A DNA stretch of 64,000 nt from the NCBI GenBank assembly GCA_016936815.1, contig JAFGXD010000090.1, positions 1-64,000 on the forward strand. The letters are read 5' to 3'. Of the stretch, positions 19,902-29,846 are shown piece after piece (the first letter of the stretch is position 1; every line of letters begins with the position of its first letter). The position numbers and the translations under genes are program-made. The notes under the pieces are model-generated. The model saw nothing but the letters and a program-made list of their open reading frames with translations. It was not told the DNA's origin and ran no database searches. This stretch comes from Bacteroidales bacterium (GTDB lineage Bacteria; Bacteroidota; Bacteroidia; Bacteroidales; GWF2-38-335).

Positions 19902-19939
19902 GCCTTATGGTTTGCTCAGACATAAAAATCTAAAAAAAA

Positions 19940-20797
19940 ATGAGTAAACTGAAAATTGCTATTCAAAAACAAGGCCGCCTTAGCGAAAAATCTCTTAAAC
20001 TGCTCGCCGATTGCGGCATTAAGATTTCTAATGGCGACAGAAAACTAAAGGCAGAAGCTAAAAACTTCCCCGTTGAAATTCTCTTTCTGCGCGACGACGA
20101 TATTCCTCAATATGTGGAACAAGGCGTTGCTCATATTGGCTTTTTAGGCGAAAATGAGGTCTGGGAACAACAAAAAAATGTAAGTGTTCTGGAAAAACTC
20201 GGTTTTGCTCATTGCAAATTGTCGCTTGCTATTCCTAAAGATGAAATATATACAAACCTCAACTATTTCGAAAATAAAAAAATTGCTACAGCATACCCGA
20301 AAATCCTCAGAACCTTCTTTCAGAAAAATAATATAGATGTTGCTATTGAGGAAATTGGCGGCTCTGTTGAAATTGCACCGGGTATTGGTCTTGCCGATGC
20401 GGTCTTCGATATTGTTAGCACCGGAAGCACTCTGCTTATGAATGGTCTTAAAGAGGTGGAGGTTGTTGCACAAAGCGAGGCTGTTCTAATTGCAAATACA
20501 AACCTCGATGAAAATACTAAAAAAACACTTAACAGCCTAATATTTAGAATAAAAGCTGTTAAAAATGCTTCCGAAAATAAATATATTCTTCTTAATGCTC
20601 CCGCTTCCGGCATTGATGAAATTGTGAAAATTCTTCCGGGCATGAAATCTCCTACCATTCTTCCTCTTGCCGATAAAAACTGGTGCAGCCTGCACTCTGT
20701 TGTTAAAGAAGATGAGTTCTGGAGCATAATTGACCAACTTAAAACCCTTGGCGCACAGGGAATTCTTGTGGTGCCTATTGAAAAAATGATTGTATAA
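19940..20797 (+). CDS. hisG: ATP phosphoribosyltransferase, long form
   Basis: KLKIAIQKQGRLSEKSLKLL, IAPGIGLADAVFDIVSTGSTL, C-terminal regulatory domain (285 aa). Confidence 0.96.
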   Translation: MSKLKIAIQKQGRLSEKSLKLLADCGIKISNGDRKLKAEAKNFPVEILFLRDDDIPQYVEQGVAHIGFLGENEVWEQQKNVSVLEKLGFAHCKLSLAIPKDEIYTNLNYFENKKIATAYPKILRTFFQKNNIDVAIEEIGGSVEIAPGIGLADAVFDIVSTGSTLLMNGLKEVEVVAQSEAVLIANTNLDENTKKTLNSLIFRIKAVKNASENKYILLNAPASGIDEIVKILPGMKSPTILPLADKNWCSLHSVVKEDEFWSIIDQLKTLGAQGILVVPIEKMIV

Positions 20798-20808
20798 AAA
20801 TATTAGCA

Positions 20809-22104
20809 ATGAAAATTATTAAAAACCCCAAAGAAAAAGACTTGTGTAAATTAACACAACGTTCTTCTTTAAAGCAAAACGACTTATTGCAAACCGTTGC
20901 CGAAGTATTCGAAAATGTGAAAACAAAGGGCGACAGAGCGGTAAAAATGTACTGCAATAAATTCGATAAGGTTAATCTGAAGTCCTTGATATACAACGAA
21001 AATCTTATTAAAGACTCTGCCGGAAAAATTAGCCCCGATTTACGAAACGCCATAGTTTTGGCAAAGAACAATATTGAAAAATTTCATGCTGCTCAATTGC
21101 AACCGGAACTAAAAGTTGAAACTTCTGATGGAGTTTTTTGCAGCTTACAAACTCGTGCTATTGAAAAAGTTGGACTCTACATTCCCGGTGGTTCTGCTCC
21201 CTTGTTTTCGACAGTTCTTATGCTTGGAATTCCTGCTAAAATTGCCGGTTGTAAAGAAATTGTGCTTTGCTCACCACCCGGCAAAAACGGCGAAATTCAC
21301 CCCGCTATATTATTTGCTGCCAATTTGGTGGGAATTAAGGAGGTATTTTGCGTTGGTGGAATTCAAGCCATTGCAGCTATGTGCTACGGAACGGAATCTA
21401 TTCCAAAAACCTACAAAATATTTGGTCCCGGAAACCAATATGTTACAGCTGCTAAAATGTATGCTCAAAATCTTGGAATTGCTATTGATATGCCTGCCGG
21501 TCCCAGCGAGCTTCTAATAATTGCCGATAATTCCTCTGTTCCCGAATTTGTGGCTGCAGATTTACTCTCGCAAGCAGAGCACGGTGACGATAGTCAGGTT
21601 ATTCTTCTTTCAAACAATTTGTTGGTTATTGAAAATTCCCTTTTGGCTCTTAAGAAACAGTTGAAGGTTTTGCCCAGAAAGGAAATTGCGCGTAAAGCTC
21701 TTAAAAACAGCAAAGCCATTCTTTTAGAAAACCTTGACGATTGCATTAGTTTCAGTAATTTGTATTGCCCGGAGCACTTAATTTTGGCTATAAAGGATTT
21801 CGAAAAGTATTCTGCAAAAATCATAAATGCAGGATCTGTTTTTCTGGGAAATTTCTCTTGCGAAAGTGCAGGAGATTATGCGTCGGGAACAAATCATACT
21901 CTGCCAACAAACGGTTTTGCAAAAAACTTCAGCGGTGTTTCTGTTCATTGCTTTCAAAAATTTATAAGCTTTCAGGAGATAAAAAAACAGGGAATTATGA
22001 ATATTGGCAAAGCTGTAGAAATATTGGCTGCTGCCGAAAACCTTGAAGCTCACAAAAATGCTGTTAGTGTTAGACTAAAATATTTAGAAAATGATAGAAC
22101 TTGA
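20809..22104 (+). CDS. hisD: Histidinol dehydrogenase
   Basis: GLYIPGGSAPLFSTVLMLGIPAKIAGC, GPGNQYVTAAK, DMPAGPSELLIIAD, LLSQAEHGDDSQ, GTNHTLPTNGFA. Confidence 0.97.
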   Translation: MKIIKNPKEKDLCKLTQRSSLKQNDLLQTVAEVFENVKTKGDRAVKMYCNKFDKVNLKSLIYNENLIKDSAGKISPDLRNAIVLAKNNIEKFHAAQLQPELKVETSDGVFCSLQTRAIEKVGLYIPGGSAPLFSTVLMLGIPAKIAGCKEIVLCSPPGKNGEIHPAILFAANLVGIKEVFCVGGIQAIAAMCYGTESIPKTYKIFGPGNQYVTAAKMYAQNLGIAIDMPAGPSELLIIADNSSVPEFVAADLLSQAEHGDDSQVILLSNNLLVIENSLLALKKQLKVLPRKEIARKALKNSKAILLENLDDCISFSNLYCPEHLILAIKDFEKYSAKIINAGSVFLGNFSCESAGDYASGTNHTLPTNGFAKNFSGVSVHCFQKFISFQEIKKQGIMNIGKAVEILAAAENLEAHKNAVSVRLKYLENDRT

Positions 22105-23116
22105 AAAATTAGTGCGCAAAAATATTCTTGCGTTAGAGCCATACACATGCGCCCGAGAGGAATATTCCGGAAACGAAGGGATTTTTCTCGATGCCAACGA
22201 AAATCCGTACGGACAGCTCAATCGTTATCCCGATCCTAAGCAAAAATTGTTGAAACAAAAGCTTTCCGAATTAAAAAATATTGATTTGGAAAATATTTTT
22301 CTCGGCAATGCAAGCGATGAAATTATTGATTTGCTTATTCGCATTTTCTGCAATCCCGGAAAAGATAAAATTCTTGTTTTTACTCCAACCTACGGAATGT
22401 ATAAAGTTGCCGCTGCAATTAATGATGTTGAAATTATTGAAATGCCCCTTACCAAACAGTTTCAACCCGATTTACAAAACCTGCCTGCCTCTTTTTTTGG
22501 GAAAACTAACTGCTGCAAAATTGCTTTCTTTTGTTCGCCCAACAATCCTACCGGTAACATTCTCGAAATTCCCGATTGGTTTATCAGTTCTTTTACCGGC
22601 ATTGTTGTTGTTGATGAGGCATATATAGATTTTTGCAAGCAAAAATCCTTTATCGGAAAAATCGCAAATCACCAAAATCTTGTTGTTTTACAAACTTTCA
22701 GTAAGTCGTGGGGACTAGCCGCTGCAAGGGTTGGCATGGCCTTTTCTAACCAAAAAATTGTTGCCTTGCTTAATAAGGTAAAACCTCCATACAATATCAG
22801 CACCCCTAATCAACTTGCTGCCATTGAGGCTCTTGAAAACGTAGAATCGTTTACTATTCGACTGGTCGAATTACTTGAAGAAAAAGACCGACTTCTAAAC
22901 GAACTTTTGTCAATTCCTTACATTAAAAAGGTTTTTCCTTCCGATGCCAATTTTTTTCTGGTTGAAGTTACTAATGCCGAAAAAATATATTCAGACTTGC
23001 TTAAGGCTGGAATTGTTGTTAGAAACAGGAGTTCAGTCGTAAAAAACTGCCTTAGAATATCGGTGGGAACAAGAGAACAAAATTTATTACTTATTGAAAA
23101 ACTTAAAAATTTGTGA
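22091..23116 (+). CDS. hisC: Histidinol-phosphate aminotransferase
   Basis: DANENPYGQLNRYPDP, SPNNPTGN, VVDEAYIDF, TFSKSWGLAAARVG; overlaps hisD by 14 bp. Confidence 0.96.
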   Translation: MIELEKLVRKNILALEPYTCAREEYSGNEGIFLDANENPYGQLNRYPDPKQKLLKQKLSELKNIDLENIFLGNASDEIIDLLIRIFCNPGKDKILVFTPTYGMYKVAAAINDVEIIEMPLTKQFQPDLQNLPASFFGKTNCCKIAFFCSPNNPTGNILEIPDWFISSFTGIVVVDEAYIDFCKQKSFIGKIANHQNLVVLQTFSKSWGLAAARVGMAFSNQKIVALLNKVKPPYNISTPNQLAAIEALENVESFTIRLVELLEEKDRLLNELLSIPYIKKVFPSDANFFLVEVTNAEKIYSDLLKAGIVVRNRSSVVKNCLRISVGTREQNLLLIEKLKNL

Positions 23117-23117
23117 A

Positions 23118-24209
23118 ATGAAAAACGCTTTAATAATTTTTAGAAACGGAACTCTTATAAAGAAAATAGACAACAAATTATTGCCCTATTCGCTTGAAAA
23201 CCTTGAATTTTACCCCGGAGTTTTTCAAAATCTTTCCAAAATTGCAAGAGAAAAAGATTTCGACATTTTTGTAATTATAGAAAAAACCAAAAACTCAGAC
23301 GGGGATTTCAATGAAAACAATTTTGACTCTGTGCAGCAAAAACTTATTCAAGCCTTTAAAAATGAAGGTGTTGAATTTGTAAGATTTTTTATTTTCAGCC
23401 AAAAGGAAAATAATGATTCCGATTTTCAGCAACTGGAAACTCAATTACTGAAATTGTTTTTGAAAGGAAATTATTCCCCGGATAATTCCTTTATAATTGG
23501 AAACAATGATTATCACAGGAAAATTGCAGAGTCTATTGCTTGTAAAGCCCTTATTTTAAATGAAGTAACCTGCAATGATCTTCCATATTCAGTAAATTCA
23601 TGGTCTGAAATTTATTCGATTTTCTCTTCTCAACTGCGAAAAGCCGCAATTTCTCGAAAGACTTCTGAAACCGACATTGAAATCTTCCTAAACCTCGATG
23701 GCAATGGAAAACACGATATTTCTACAGGTCTCGGGTTTTTCAATCACTTACTCGAACAAATTGCAAAACATGGAAACGTAGATTTATCTGTTTCGGCTAA
23801 AGGCGATTTGATTGTTGATGAACACCATACCATTGAAGATGTGGCAATTGCTCTGGGCGAGGCATTTATAAAGGCTTTGGGCAGCAAAAAGGGCATAGAG
23901 CGTTATGGCTTTGTTGTTCCAATGGACGATTGTATTGCTCAGGTTGCTCTTGATTTTGGCGGCAGACCTTTCTTGCAGTGGGAAACGGTTTTTCTAAGAG
24001 AAAAGATTGGCGATCTGCCAACCGAAATGTTCGAACACTTTTTTAATTCGTTCTGTATTAGCGCAAAATGTAATTTAAACATTAAGGCCGAGGGGACTAA
24101 CGAGCATCACAAAATTGAAGCCATTTTTAAGGCTTTTGCCAGAGCTGTTAAAATGGCTGTAAACATCACAAATAATTTTTCAATACCAAGTACAAAAGGA
24201 CTGTTATGA
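23118..24209 (+). CDS. hisB: Imidazoleglycerol-phosphate dehydratase with degenerate N-terminal HAD (histidinol-phosphatase-like) domain
   Basis: IGPD motifs FFNHLLEQIAKHG, DEHHTIEDVAIALGEA, EGTNEHHKIEAIFKAFARA. N-terminal region aligns with the HisB phosphatase domain but lacks DxD and the Cys/His metal loop. Start ATG 23118 preferred over track start 23094. Confidence 0.93.
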   Translation: MKNALIIFRNGTLIKKIDNKLLPYSLENLEFYPGVFQNLSKIAREKDFDIFVIIEKTKNSDGDFNENNFDSVQQKLIQAFKNEGVEFVRFFIFSQKENNDSDFQQLETQLLKLFLKGNYSPDNSFIIGNNDYHRKIAESIACKALILNEVTCNDLPYSVNSWSEIYSIFSSQLRKAAISRKTSETDIEIFLNLDGNGKHDISTGLGFFNHLLEQIAKHGNVDLSVSAKGDLIVDEHHTIEDVAIALGEAFIKALGSKKGIERYGFVVPMDDCIAQVALDFGGRPFLQWETVFLREKIGDLPTEMFEHFFNSFCISAKCNLNIKAEGTNEHHKIEAIFKAFARAVKMAVNITNNFSIPSTKGLL

Positions 24210-24784
24210 TAGCAATTATTAAATACAATGCAGGAAATTCAACCTCAGTTAAAAATGCTCTTAATCGTTTGGGGTTCCAATCTGTTGTTACAGACGACAA
24301 AAAGAAGATTCTAAACGCCGAAAAGGTAATATTTCCCGGAGTTGGAGAGGCCGGTTCTGCAATGAAATATTTGAGAGAAAAAGGATTGGACGAGCTTATA
24401 AAATCCCTTAAACAACCGGTTTTGGGAATCTGCTTAGGTCAGCAACTTATGTGTTTGCACTCAGAAGAGGGAAATACAGATTGTATGGGGATTTTCAATT
24501 GCAAGGTAAGGCTGTTTCCAAATACGGAAATTGTTCCCCACATGGGCTGGAACTCTCTAACAAAACTAAATTCCGAAATTTTTAATGGAATTTCCGAAAA
24601 CCCCGATGTCTATTTTGTCCATAGTTATTATTGCGAAATATCCGAATTTACTGTTGCACAATGCAATTACATTCTCCCTTTTGCTGCAGCAATGCAGAAA
24701 GACAATTTCTTTGCAACACAGTTTCACCCCGAAAAATCCGGATTAATTGGAGAAAAAATTCTACTTAACTTTTTAAAACTATAA
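24206..24784 (+). CDS. hisH: Imidazole glycerol phosphate synthase glutaminase subunit
   Basis: [49 protein letters not shown]. Confidence 0.96.
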   Translation: MIAIIKYNAGNSTSVKNALNRLGFQSVVTDDKKKILNAEKVIFPGVGEAGSAMKYLREKGLDELIKSLKQPVLGICLGQQLMCLHSEEGNTDCMGIFNCKVRLFPNTEIVPHMGWNSLTKLNSEIFNGISENPDVYFVHSYYCEISEFTVAQCNYILPFAAAMQKDNFFATQFHPEKSGLIGEKILLNFLKL

Positions 24785-24788
24785 CAAA

Positions 24789-25502
24789 ATGAGAATAATA
24801 GCAGCAATAGATATAATTGATGGTAAGTGCGTTAGACTTACAAAAGGTGCTTTTGACACAAAAAAGATTTATAACGAAAATCCGCTTGAAATGGCCAAAG
24901 AATTCGAAACCAAGGGTATTAAGTATTTGCATTTGGTGGATTTAGACGGAGCAAGAACCGGTAAAATTTTTAATCGCTTTATTCTTGAAAAGATAGCTAT
25001 AAACACAAAATTGAAAATTGATTTTGGAGGAGGTATTAAATCTTTAAAGGATGCTGAAATAGCTTTTGAATGCGGAGCAGATCAGGTTACCGGAGGTAGT
25101 ATTGCCATAAAAAACCCTGTGGAATTTATTAAAATACTTGAAAAATTTGGTCCGGAAAAAATAATTCTGGGGGCCGATGTTAACCAACGAAAAATTGCTG
25201 TTTCGGCTTGGCTAGAAAATACAGATAATTGCGTAATTGATTTTATTACAAAGTATTACAACCAAGGAATACGAAATGTAATATGCACGGATATTTCTAA
25301 AGACGGAATGTTAAACGGTCCCTCCGTTAATCTTTACCAAGAAATATTGCAAAATGCTGAAGTAAATCTAATTGCAAGCGGAGGTGTTTCGTCAATTAGC
25401 GATTTAGAAAAACTGCAAACTATTGGTTGCGAAGGGGCAATAGTAGGAAAAGCAATTTATGAAGGAAAAATTTCATTACAAAAACTTACAGAGCTATGTT
25501 AA
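24789..25502 (+). CDS. hisA: Phosphoribosylformimino-5-aminoimidazole carboxamide ribotide isomerase
   Basis: [56 protein letters not shown]. Confidence 0.96.
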   Translation: MRIIAAIDIIDGKCVRLTKGAFDTKKIYNENPLEMAKEFETKGIKYLHLVDLDGARTGKIFNRFILEKIAINTKLKIDFGGGIKSLKDAEIAFECGADQVTGGSIAIKNPVEFIKILEKFGPEKIILGADVNQRKIAVSAWLENTDNCVIDFITKYYNQGIRNVICTDISKDGMLNGPSVNLYQEILQNAEVNLIASGGVSSISDLEKLQTIGCEGAIVGKAIYEGKISLQKLTELC

Positions 25503-26248
25503 AAAAACGAATAATTCCTTGTCTTGATATAAAAGACGGAAGAACTGTAAAAGGAACAAATTTTCTTAATCTACGAGATGCCGGAAATCCTGTTGAGCTT
25601 GCACAAAAATATGTTTGCGATGGAGCAGATGAACTTGTTTTTCTCGATATTACGGCAACAATTGAAAAGCGTAAAACTCTCGTAAAACTTGTTGAAAATA
25701 TTGCCTCCAAAATAAATATTCCATTTACTGTGGGGGGAGGAATAAACTGTTTAGAAGATGCAGAAGCGGTAATTAAATCTGGCGCCGACAAGGTAAGTAT
25801 TAATTCTTCTGCGGTAAGAAATCCAAAGCTAATTTCGGAAATTGCAAAAAGGTTTGGAAATCAAGCTGTTGTTTTGGCAATTGATACAAAATTCGAAAAT
25901 GGGGAATGGTTGGTTTTTGTAAATGGCGGCTCAGTTTCAACAGAAAAAAGAACCAAAGATTGGGCAAAACAGGCAGTTGATTTGGGAGCGGGAGAAATTT
26001 TACTAACCTCCATGAACCACGATGGCACAAGAACCGGTTTTGCTATTGAATTATGCAATTTGGTTTGTGCTGAGGTAAACGTACCAATAATTGCTTCGGG
26101 AGGAGCCGGAAATTTACTCCACTTTAAGGATGTTTTCGAAAACACCAATGTTAGTGCGGCTTTGGCTGCCGGAATTTTCCATTATGGGGATATAGGAATT
26201 TCAGAATTAAAAAATTATTTAAAAACCGAAAAAATTAATGTAAGATGA
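25496..26248 (+). CDS. hisF: Imidazole glycerol phosphate synthase cyclase subunit
   Basis: [71 protein letters not shown]. Confidence 0.97.
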   Translation: MLKKRIIPCLDIKDGRTVKGTNFLNLRDAGNPVELAQKYVCDGADELVFLDITATIEKRKTLVKLVENIASKINIPFTVGGGINCLEDAEAVIKSGADKVSINSSAVRNPKLISEIAKRFGNQAVVLAIDTKFENGEWLVFVNGGSVSTEKRTKDWAKQAVDLGAGEILLTSMNHDGTRTGFAIELCNLVCAEVNVPIIASGGAGNLLHFKDVFENTNVSAALAAGIFHYGDIGISELKNYLKTEKINVR

Positions 26249-26835
26249 AAGTAGATTTTAATAAGACAGGAGGTTTAGTACCGGTTATTGTCCAGAATTA
26301 CCTGAGCAGCAAAGTATTAATGCTTGGTTATATGAATAATGAAGCTCTTGAAAAAACAGTTGACCAGGGTTTGGTAACATTTTTCAGCAGAAGCAAAAAC
26401 AGGCTTTGGACAAAAGGAGAAACCTCGGGTAATTTTCTGAAAGTAAAAGAAATAAAAACCGATTGCGACAACGATACTCTCTTAATTTTAGCAGAACCCT
26501 CCGGGTCAACTTGCCATACCGGAGACGAATCTTGTTTTGGAGACCAATCGGCAAAGGGTTTTTTGTATAAACTTGAAGAAAAAATTAGAAGCAGAATTGA
26601 TGAAAATTCCGAAAATAGTTATACAAATAACCTGTACAAAAAAGGCATAAACAAAATAGCCCAAAAGGTTGGAGAAGAAGCGGTTGAGCTTGTAATAGAA
26701 GCAAAAGACAACAATATTGAGCTTTTCAAAAACGAAGCAGCCGATTTGCTATATCATTTGTTAATTCTCTTGAAAGCCAAAAATATTAAGCTTGAGGATA
26801 TTGAAGAAATATTAAGAACAAGAGACAGATGTTGA
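26245..26835 (+). CDS. hisIE: Bifunctional phosphoribosyl-AMP cyclohydrolase/phosphoribosyl-ATP pyrophosphatase
   Basis: [51 protein letters not shown]-terminal [14 protein letters not shown]. Confidence 0.97.
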   Translation: MKVDFNKTGGLVPVIVQNYLSSKVLMLGYMNNEALEKTVDQGLVTFFSRSKNRLWTKGETSGNFLKVKEIKTDCDNDTLLILAEPSGSTCHTGDESCFGDQSAKGFLYKLEEKIRSRIDENSENSYTNNLYKKGINKIAQKVGEEAVELVIEAKDNNIELFKNEAADLLYHLLILLKAKNIKLEDIEEILRTRDRC

Positions 26836-27013
26836 AATTACTGAAAAATTGAAATTAGTCCAAACTATAACTTCATAACAAAAGCGGAAAATACTTGCTT
26901 ATTTGTAATCTTTGGTCTTTGGGAAGCAAAAAAAATGCAATTACCCAAATTTTTTCAACCCAAATACAACAAATTAGAGTAAATTTGCATTACTATTGTA
27001 AAACAAACTAAAT

Positions 27014-27466
27014 ATGATTTTACGAAAAATTCTTTTTCTGCTGTTAATACTTTCTCTGCTAATAGTAGAAAATTCTTATGCTCAGAAACCTGTAAAACGA
27101 GAAAAACATAGAACAGGACAAAACGATGTTATAAAAGACGGTGACCAGAATTGGGGAGTGAAACAGGGAAGACTAAAAAACTCCAAAATTACAAGTAAAG
27201 GGCGAAGGTATACCAATTCAAAAGAACAGGCAAATCACGCAAAAACAAATAAAAACCGATACGAAAAGCCGAAGAAACGTGTTAATAAAAAACGTTATCA
27301 TTCCAAAAAAGCCAAAGAAGATGTAGATAAGTTCGAAAAGGAAGTGAATACCATTTCAAAAGAAATGAAGAAAGAAGATAAAACTAGAAGAAAACGAGGG
27401 AAAAAAGTCCAAAAACAAAATAGAAAAATACCTGAAACCCAGAAGTTGCCCCGCCGAAAAAAGTAG
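27014..27466 (+). CDS. Small exported, extremely Lys/Arg-rich protein, hypothetical
   Basis: Signal peptide MILRKILFLLLILSLLIVENSYAQ followed by a strongly basic low-complexity mature part. Confidence 0.6.
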   Translation: MILRKILFLLLILSLLIVENSYAQKPVKREKHRTGQNDVIKDGDQNWGVKQGRLKNSKITSKGRRYTNSKEQANHAKTNKNRYEKPKKRVNKKRYHSKKAKEDVDKFEKEVNTISKEMKKEDKTRRKRGKKVQKQNRKIPETQKLPRRKK

Positions 27467-27487
27467 ATAAACTGTAAACAAAAAAAA

Positions 27488-27967
27488 TTGAAATACTCTG
27501 TAAAAGATATTATTATTGGGGCATTGGTATTTCCTGCCGGCGATTTAATTGCCGCTTTTATTACCGGAGATTTTTGCCTAATGCGATTAATTGGAATTAT
27601 TCTTGTTGGAGCAATTATTTACGCTTTCGAAATACCAAATTTTTTCCGCTGGATAGAAAAAACATCTTCAAAATATAAGGGAATTAAACTCTCCATTTAT
27701 AAGACAAGTTTGTCAACTTTGTACTTTAATCCCCTTTGGATTTCAAGACATATGGCCTTAATAATGTGGTTTTCAGGAAAAAGCAACGAGATTTCTACTG
27801 AAATTTTTTATCAGGGCTTATTATCATTTATTTTCTCTCTTCCTATTACTCTAGCCGGTAATTTTATGGTTCAAAATATGCTCCATTTTAAATACCGGTT
27901 TTTTGGTTCGGCATTGTTTTCAGTAGTAATGGCTGTTTACTATGCATTAAGCATGGAGTATCTTTAA
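27488..27967 (+). CDS. Integral membrane protein, hypothetical
   Basis: 159 aa, about four hydrophobic segments; TTG start. Confidence 0.55.
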   Translation: MKYSVKDIIIGALVFPAGDLIAAFITGDFCLMRLIGIILVGAIIYAFEIPNFFRWIEKTSSKYKGIKLSIYKTSLSTLYFNPLWISRHMALIMWFSGKSNEISTEIFYQGLLSFIFSLPITLAGNFMVQNMLHFKYRFFGSALFSVVMAVYYALSMEYL

Positions 27968-28021
27968 TCTATTGTTTTTATCATTAAAATTCCCTAGGTT
28001 TGAGGCTACGCATTAAAAATA

Positions 28022-29833
28022 ATGAAACAAAAGGAAAATATTGACCTAATTCTTAAGTCGCTTCCCGAATTACCCGGTGTATATCAATTTTTTGACAAAG
28101 ATGATGTCCTCATGTATATTGGCAAAGCAAAAAATCTTAAGAAAAGGGTTAGCTCCTATTTTGTAAAAAATCATGCAGCTGCCAAAACTAGGATTATGGT
28201 AGCTAAGATTGAGAATATTAGACATATTGTTGTTGAAACCGAAACAGACGCATTATTGTTGGAGAATAATCTGGTTAAAAAACACCAACCCAAATACAAT
28301 GTCATGCTAAAGGATGATAAAACTTTTCCATGGATTTGTATTAAGAAAGAGGATTTTCCCAGAGTTTTTAAAACAAGAAACGTTTATCGCGATGGCTCTG
28401 AATACTTTGGCCCATATGCAAGCGGTCTTATGCTTAACACTTTACTTGATTTAATTAGAAAAATTTTTCAACTTAGAACATGCAAACACACCTTATCTGA
28501 AGAAAATATAAAAAAGAAAAAAATTAAAACCTGCCTCGAATACCATATTGGAAACTGTAAAGCCCCTTGTGCAGGTTATGTAAACACAGAAGAATACGAA
28601 CAAAACATAAATCAAATTAAAAATATTCTTAAGGGAAATATTCAATCGGTTTTGCAATTTCTAAACCAACAAATGTTGGAAAAAGCAGAAAAAATGCTCT
28701 TTGAAGAAGCTCAAGAAATAAAAGAGAAAATATTACTAATTGAAGGATATAAAGCAAAATCAACAATTGTAAATCCTGCCATCTCAAACCTTGATGTTTT
28801 TGGCTACGCTGAAGACGAAAAAATTGCCGTTGTAAACTTTATTAAAGTACAGAATGGAGCAATAATTCAGGCTCATTCTGTTGAATTAGTTAAAAAGCTA
28901 GATGAAGCCAAAGAAGATTTGTTGCTTTTTGCTATTCTTGAAATAAGAGAAAGATTATTTAGTACTGTTAAAAATGTTATTGTACCTTTTAAACCTTCTT
29001 TAATTCCTGATAATTTCACCTTTATTGTGCCTAAGCAAGGCGACAAAATGAAACTTTTGGAGCTATCCTTACGCAACGCTAAATACTATCTTCTTGAAAA
29101 GAGAAAGAGACAAGAAATAAAAAACCCGGAAACAGGAATAATACGAAAACTTGAAGTTGTTAGAAAAGATCTTAGAATGACTGATTTACCAAGACATATA
29201 GAATGTTTCGACAATTCCAATCTTCAGGGAACAAACCCGGTTGCAGCCTGCGTTGTTTTTAGAAACGCAAAACCGTATAAATCTGATTACAGGCACTTTA
29301 ATATTAAAACAGTAGATGGTCCCGACGATTTTGCTTCAATGACAGAAGTGGTGTTCAGAAGATACAAAAGGTTAATTGATGAAAACAAATCTCTTCCTCA
29401 ATTAATAATAATTGATGGAGGAAAAGGTCAGTTAAGCGCTGCTCTAAATGCCTTAGAAACTTTAGGTTTAAGAGGTAAACTAACTATTATTGGAATAGCA
29501 AAGAAGCTGGAAGAAATATATTTTCCTAACGATAGCATTCCGGTATATCTTGACAAAAGGTCTGAAACTCTGCGACTTATCCAACAATTAAGAAATGAAG
29601 CACACCGTTTTGGAATAAGTTTTCATAGAACCAAAAGAAAAAGTAAATTTGCAGCTAGTCTGCTTACCGATATTCCCGGAATTGGAAGTTCTGCCGCAGA
29701 AACTCTTCTTAAGAAGTATAAATCGGTTGAAAGACTTAAAAAATGTAGTCTGAAAGAATTAACAGAAATTGTGGGCAAAAGTAAAGCCGGAAAAATTAAA
29801 ACATATTTTGAAAGTGAAAAACCAATTTCCTGA
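28022..29833 (+). CDS. uvrC: Excinuclease ABC subunit C
   Basis: LPELPGVYQFFDKDDVLMYIGKAKNLKKRVSSYF GIY-YIG domain; IECFDNSNLQGTNPVAACVVF; C-terminal HhH. Confidence 0.97.
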   Translation: MKQKENIDLILKSLPELPGVYQFFDKDDVLMYIGKAKNLKKRVSSYFVKNHAAAKTRIMVAKIENIRHIVVETETDALLLENNLVKKHQPKYNVMLKDDKTFPWICIKKEDFPRVFKTRNVYRDGSEYFGPYASGLMLNTLLDLIRKIFQLRTCKHTLSEENIKKKKIKTCLEYHIGNCKAPCAGYVNTEEYEQNINQIKNILKGNIQSVLQFLNQQMLEKAEKMLFEEAQEIKEKILLIEGYKAKSTIVNPAISNLDVFGYAEDEKIAVVNFIKVQNGAIIQAHSVELVKKLDEAKEDLLLFAILEIRERLFSTVKNVIVPFKPSLIPDNFTFIVPKQGDKMKLLELSLRNAKYYLLEKRKRQEIKNPETGIIRKLEVVRKDLRMTDLPRHIECFDNSNLQGTNPVAACVVFRNAKPYKSDYRHFNIKTVDGPDDFASMTEVVFRRYKRLIDENKSLPQLIIIDGGKGQLSAALNALETLGLRGKLTIIGIAKKLEEIYFPNDSIPVYLDKRSETLRLIQQLRNEAHRFGISFHRTKRKSKFAASLLTDIPGIGSSAAETLLKKYKSVERLKKCSLKELTEIVGKSKAGKIKTYFESEKPIS

Positions 29834-29846
29834 AATAGTATTTAAT

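Noticed and set aside
20144-21071. Several minus-strand ORFs antisense to hisG/hisD
   Set aside because: Fully overlapped by strongly supported his genes, no recognisable domains.
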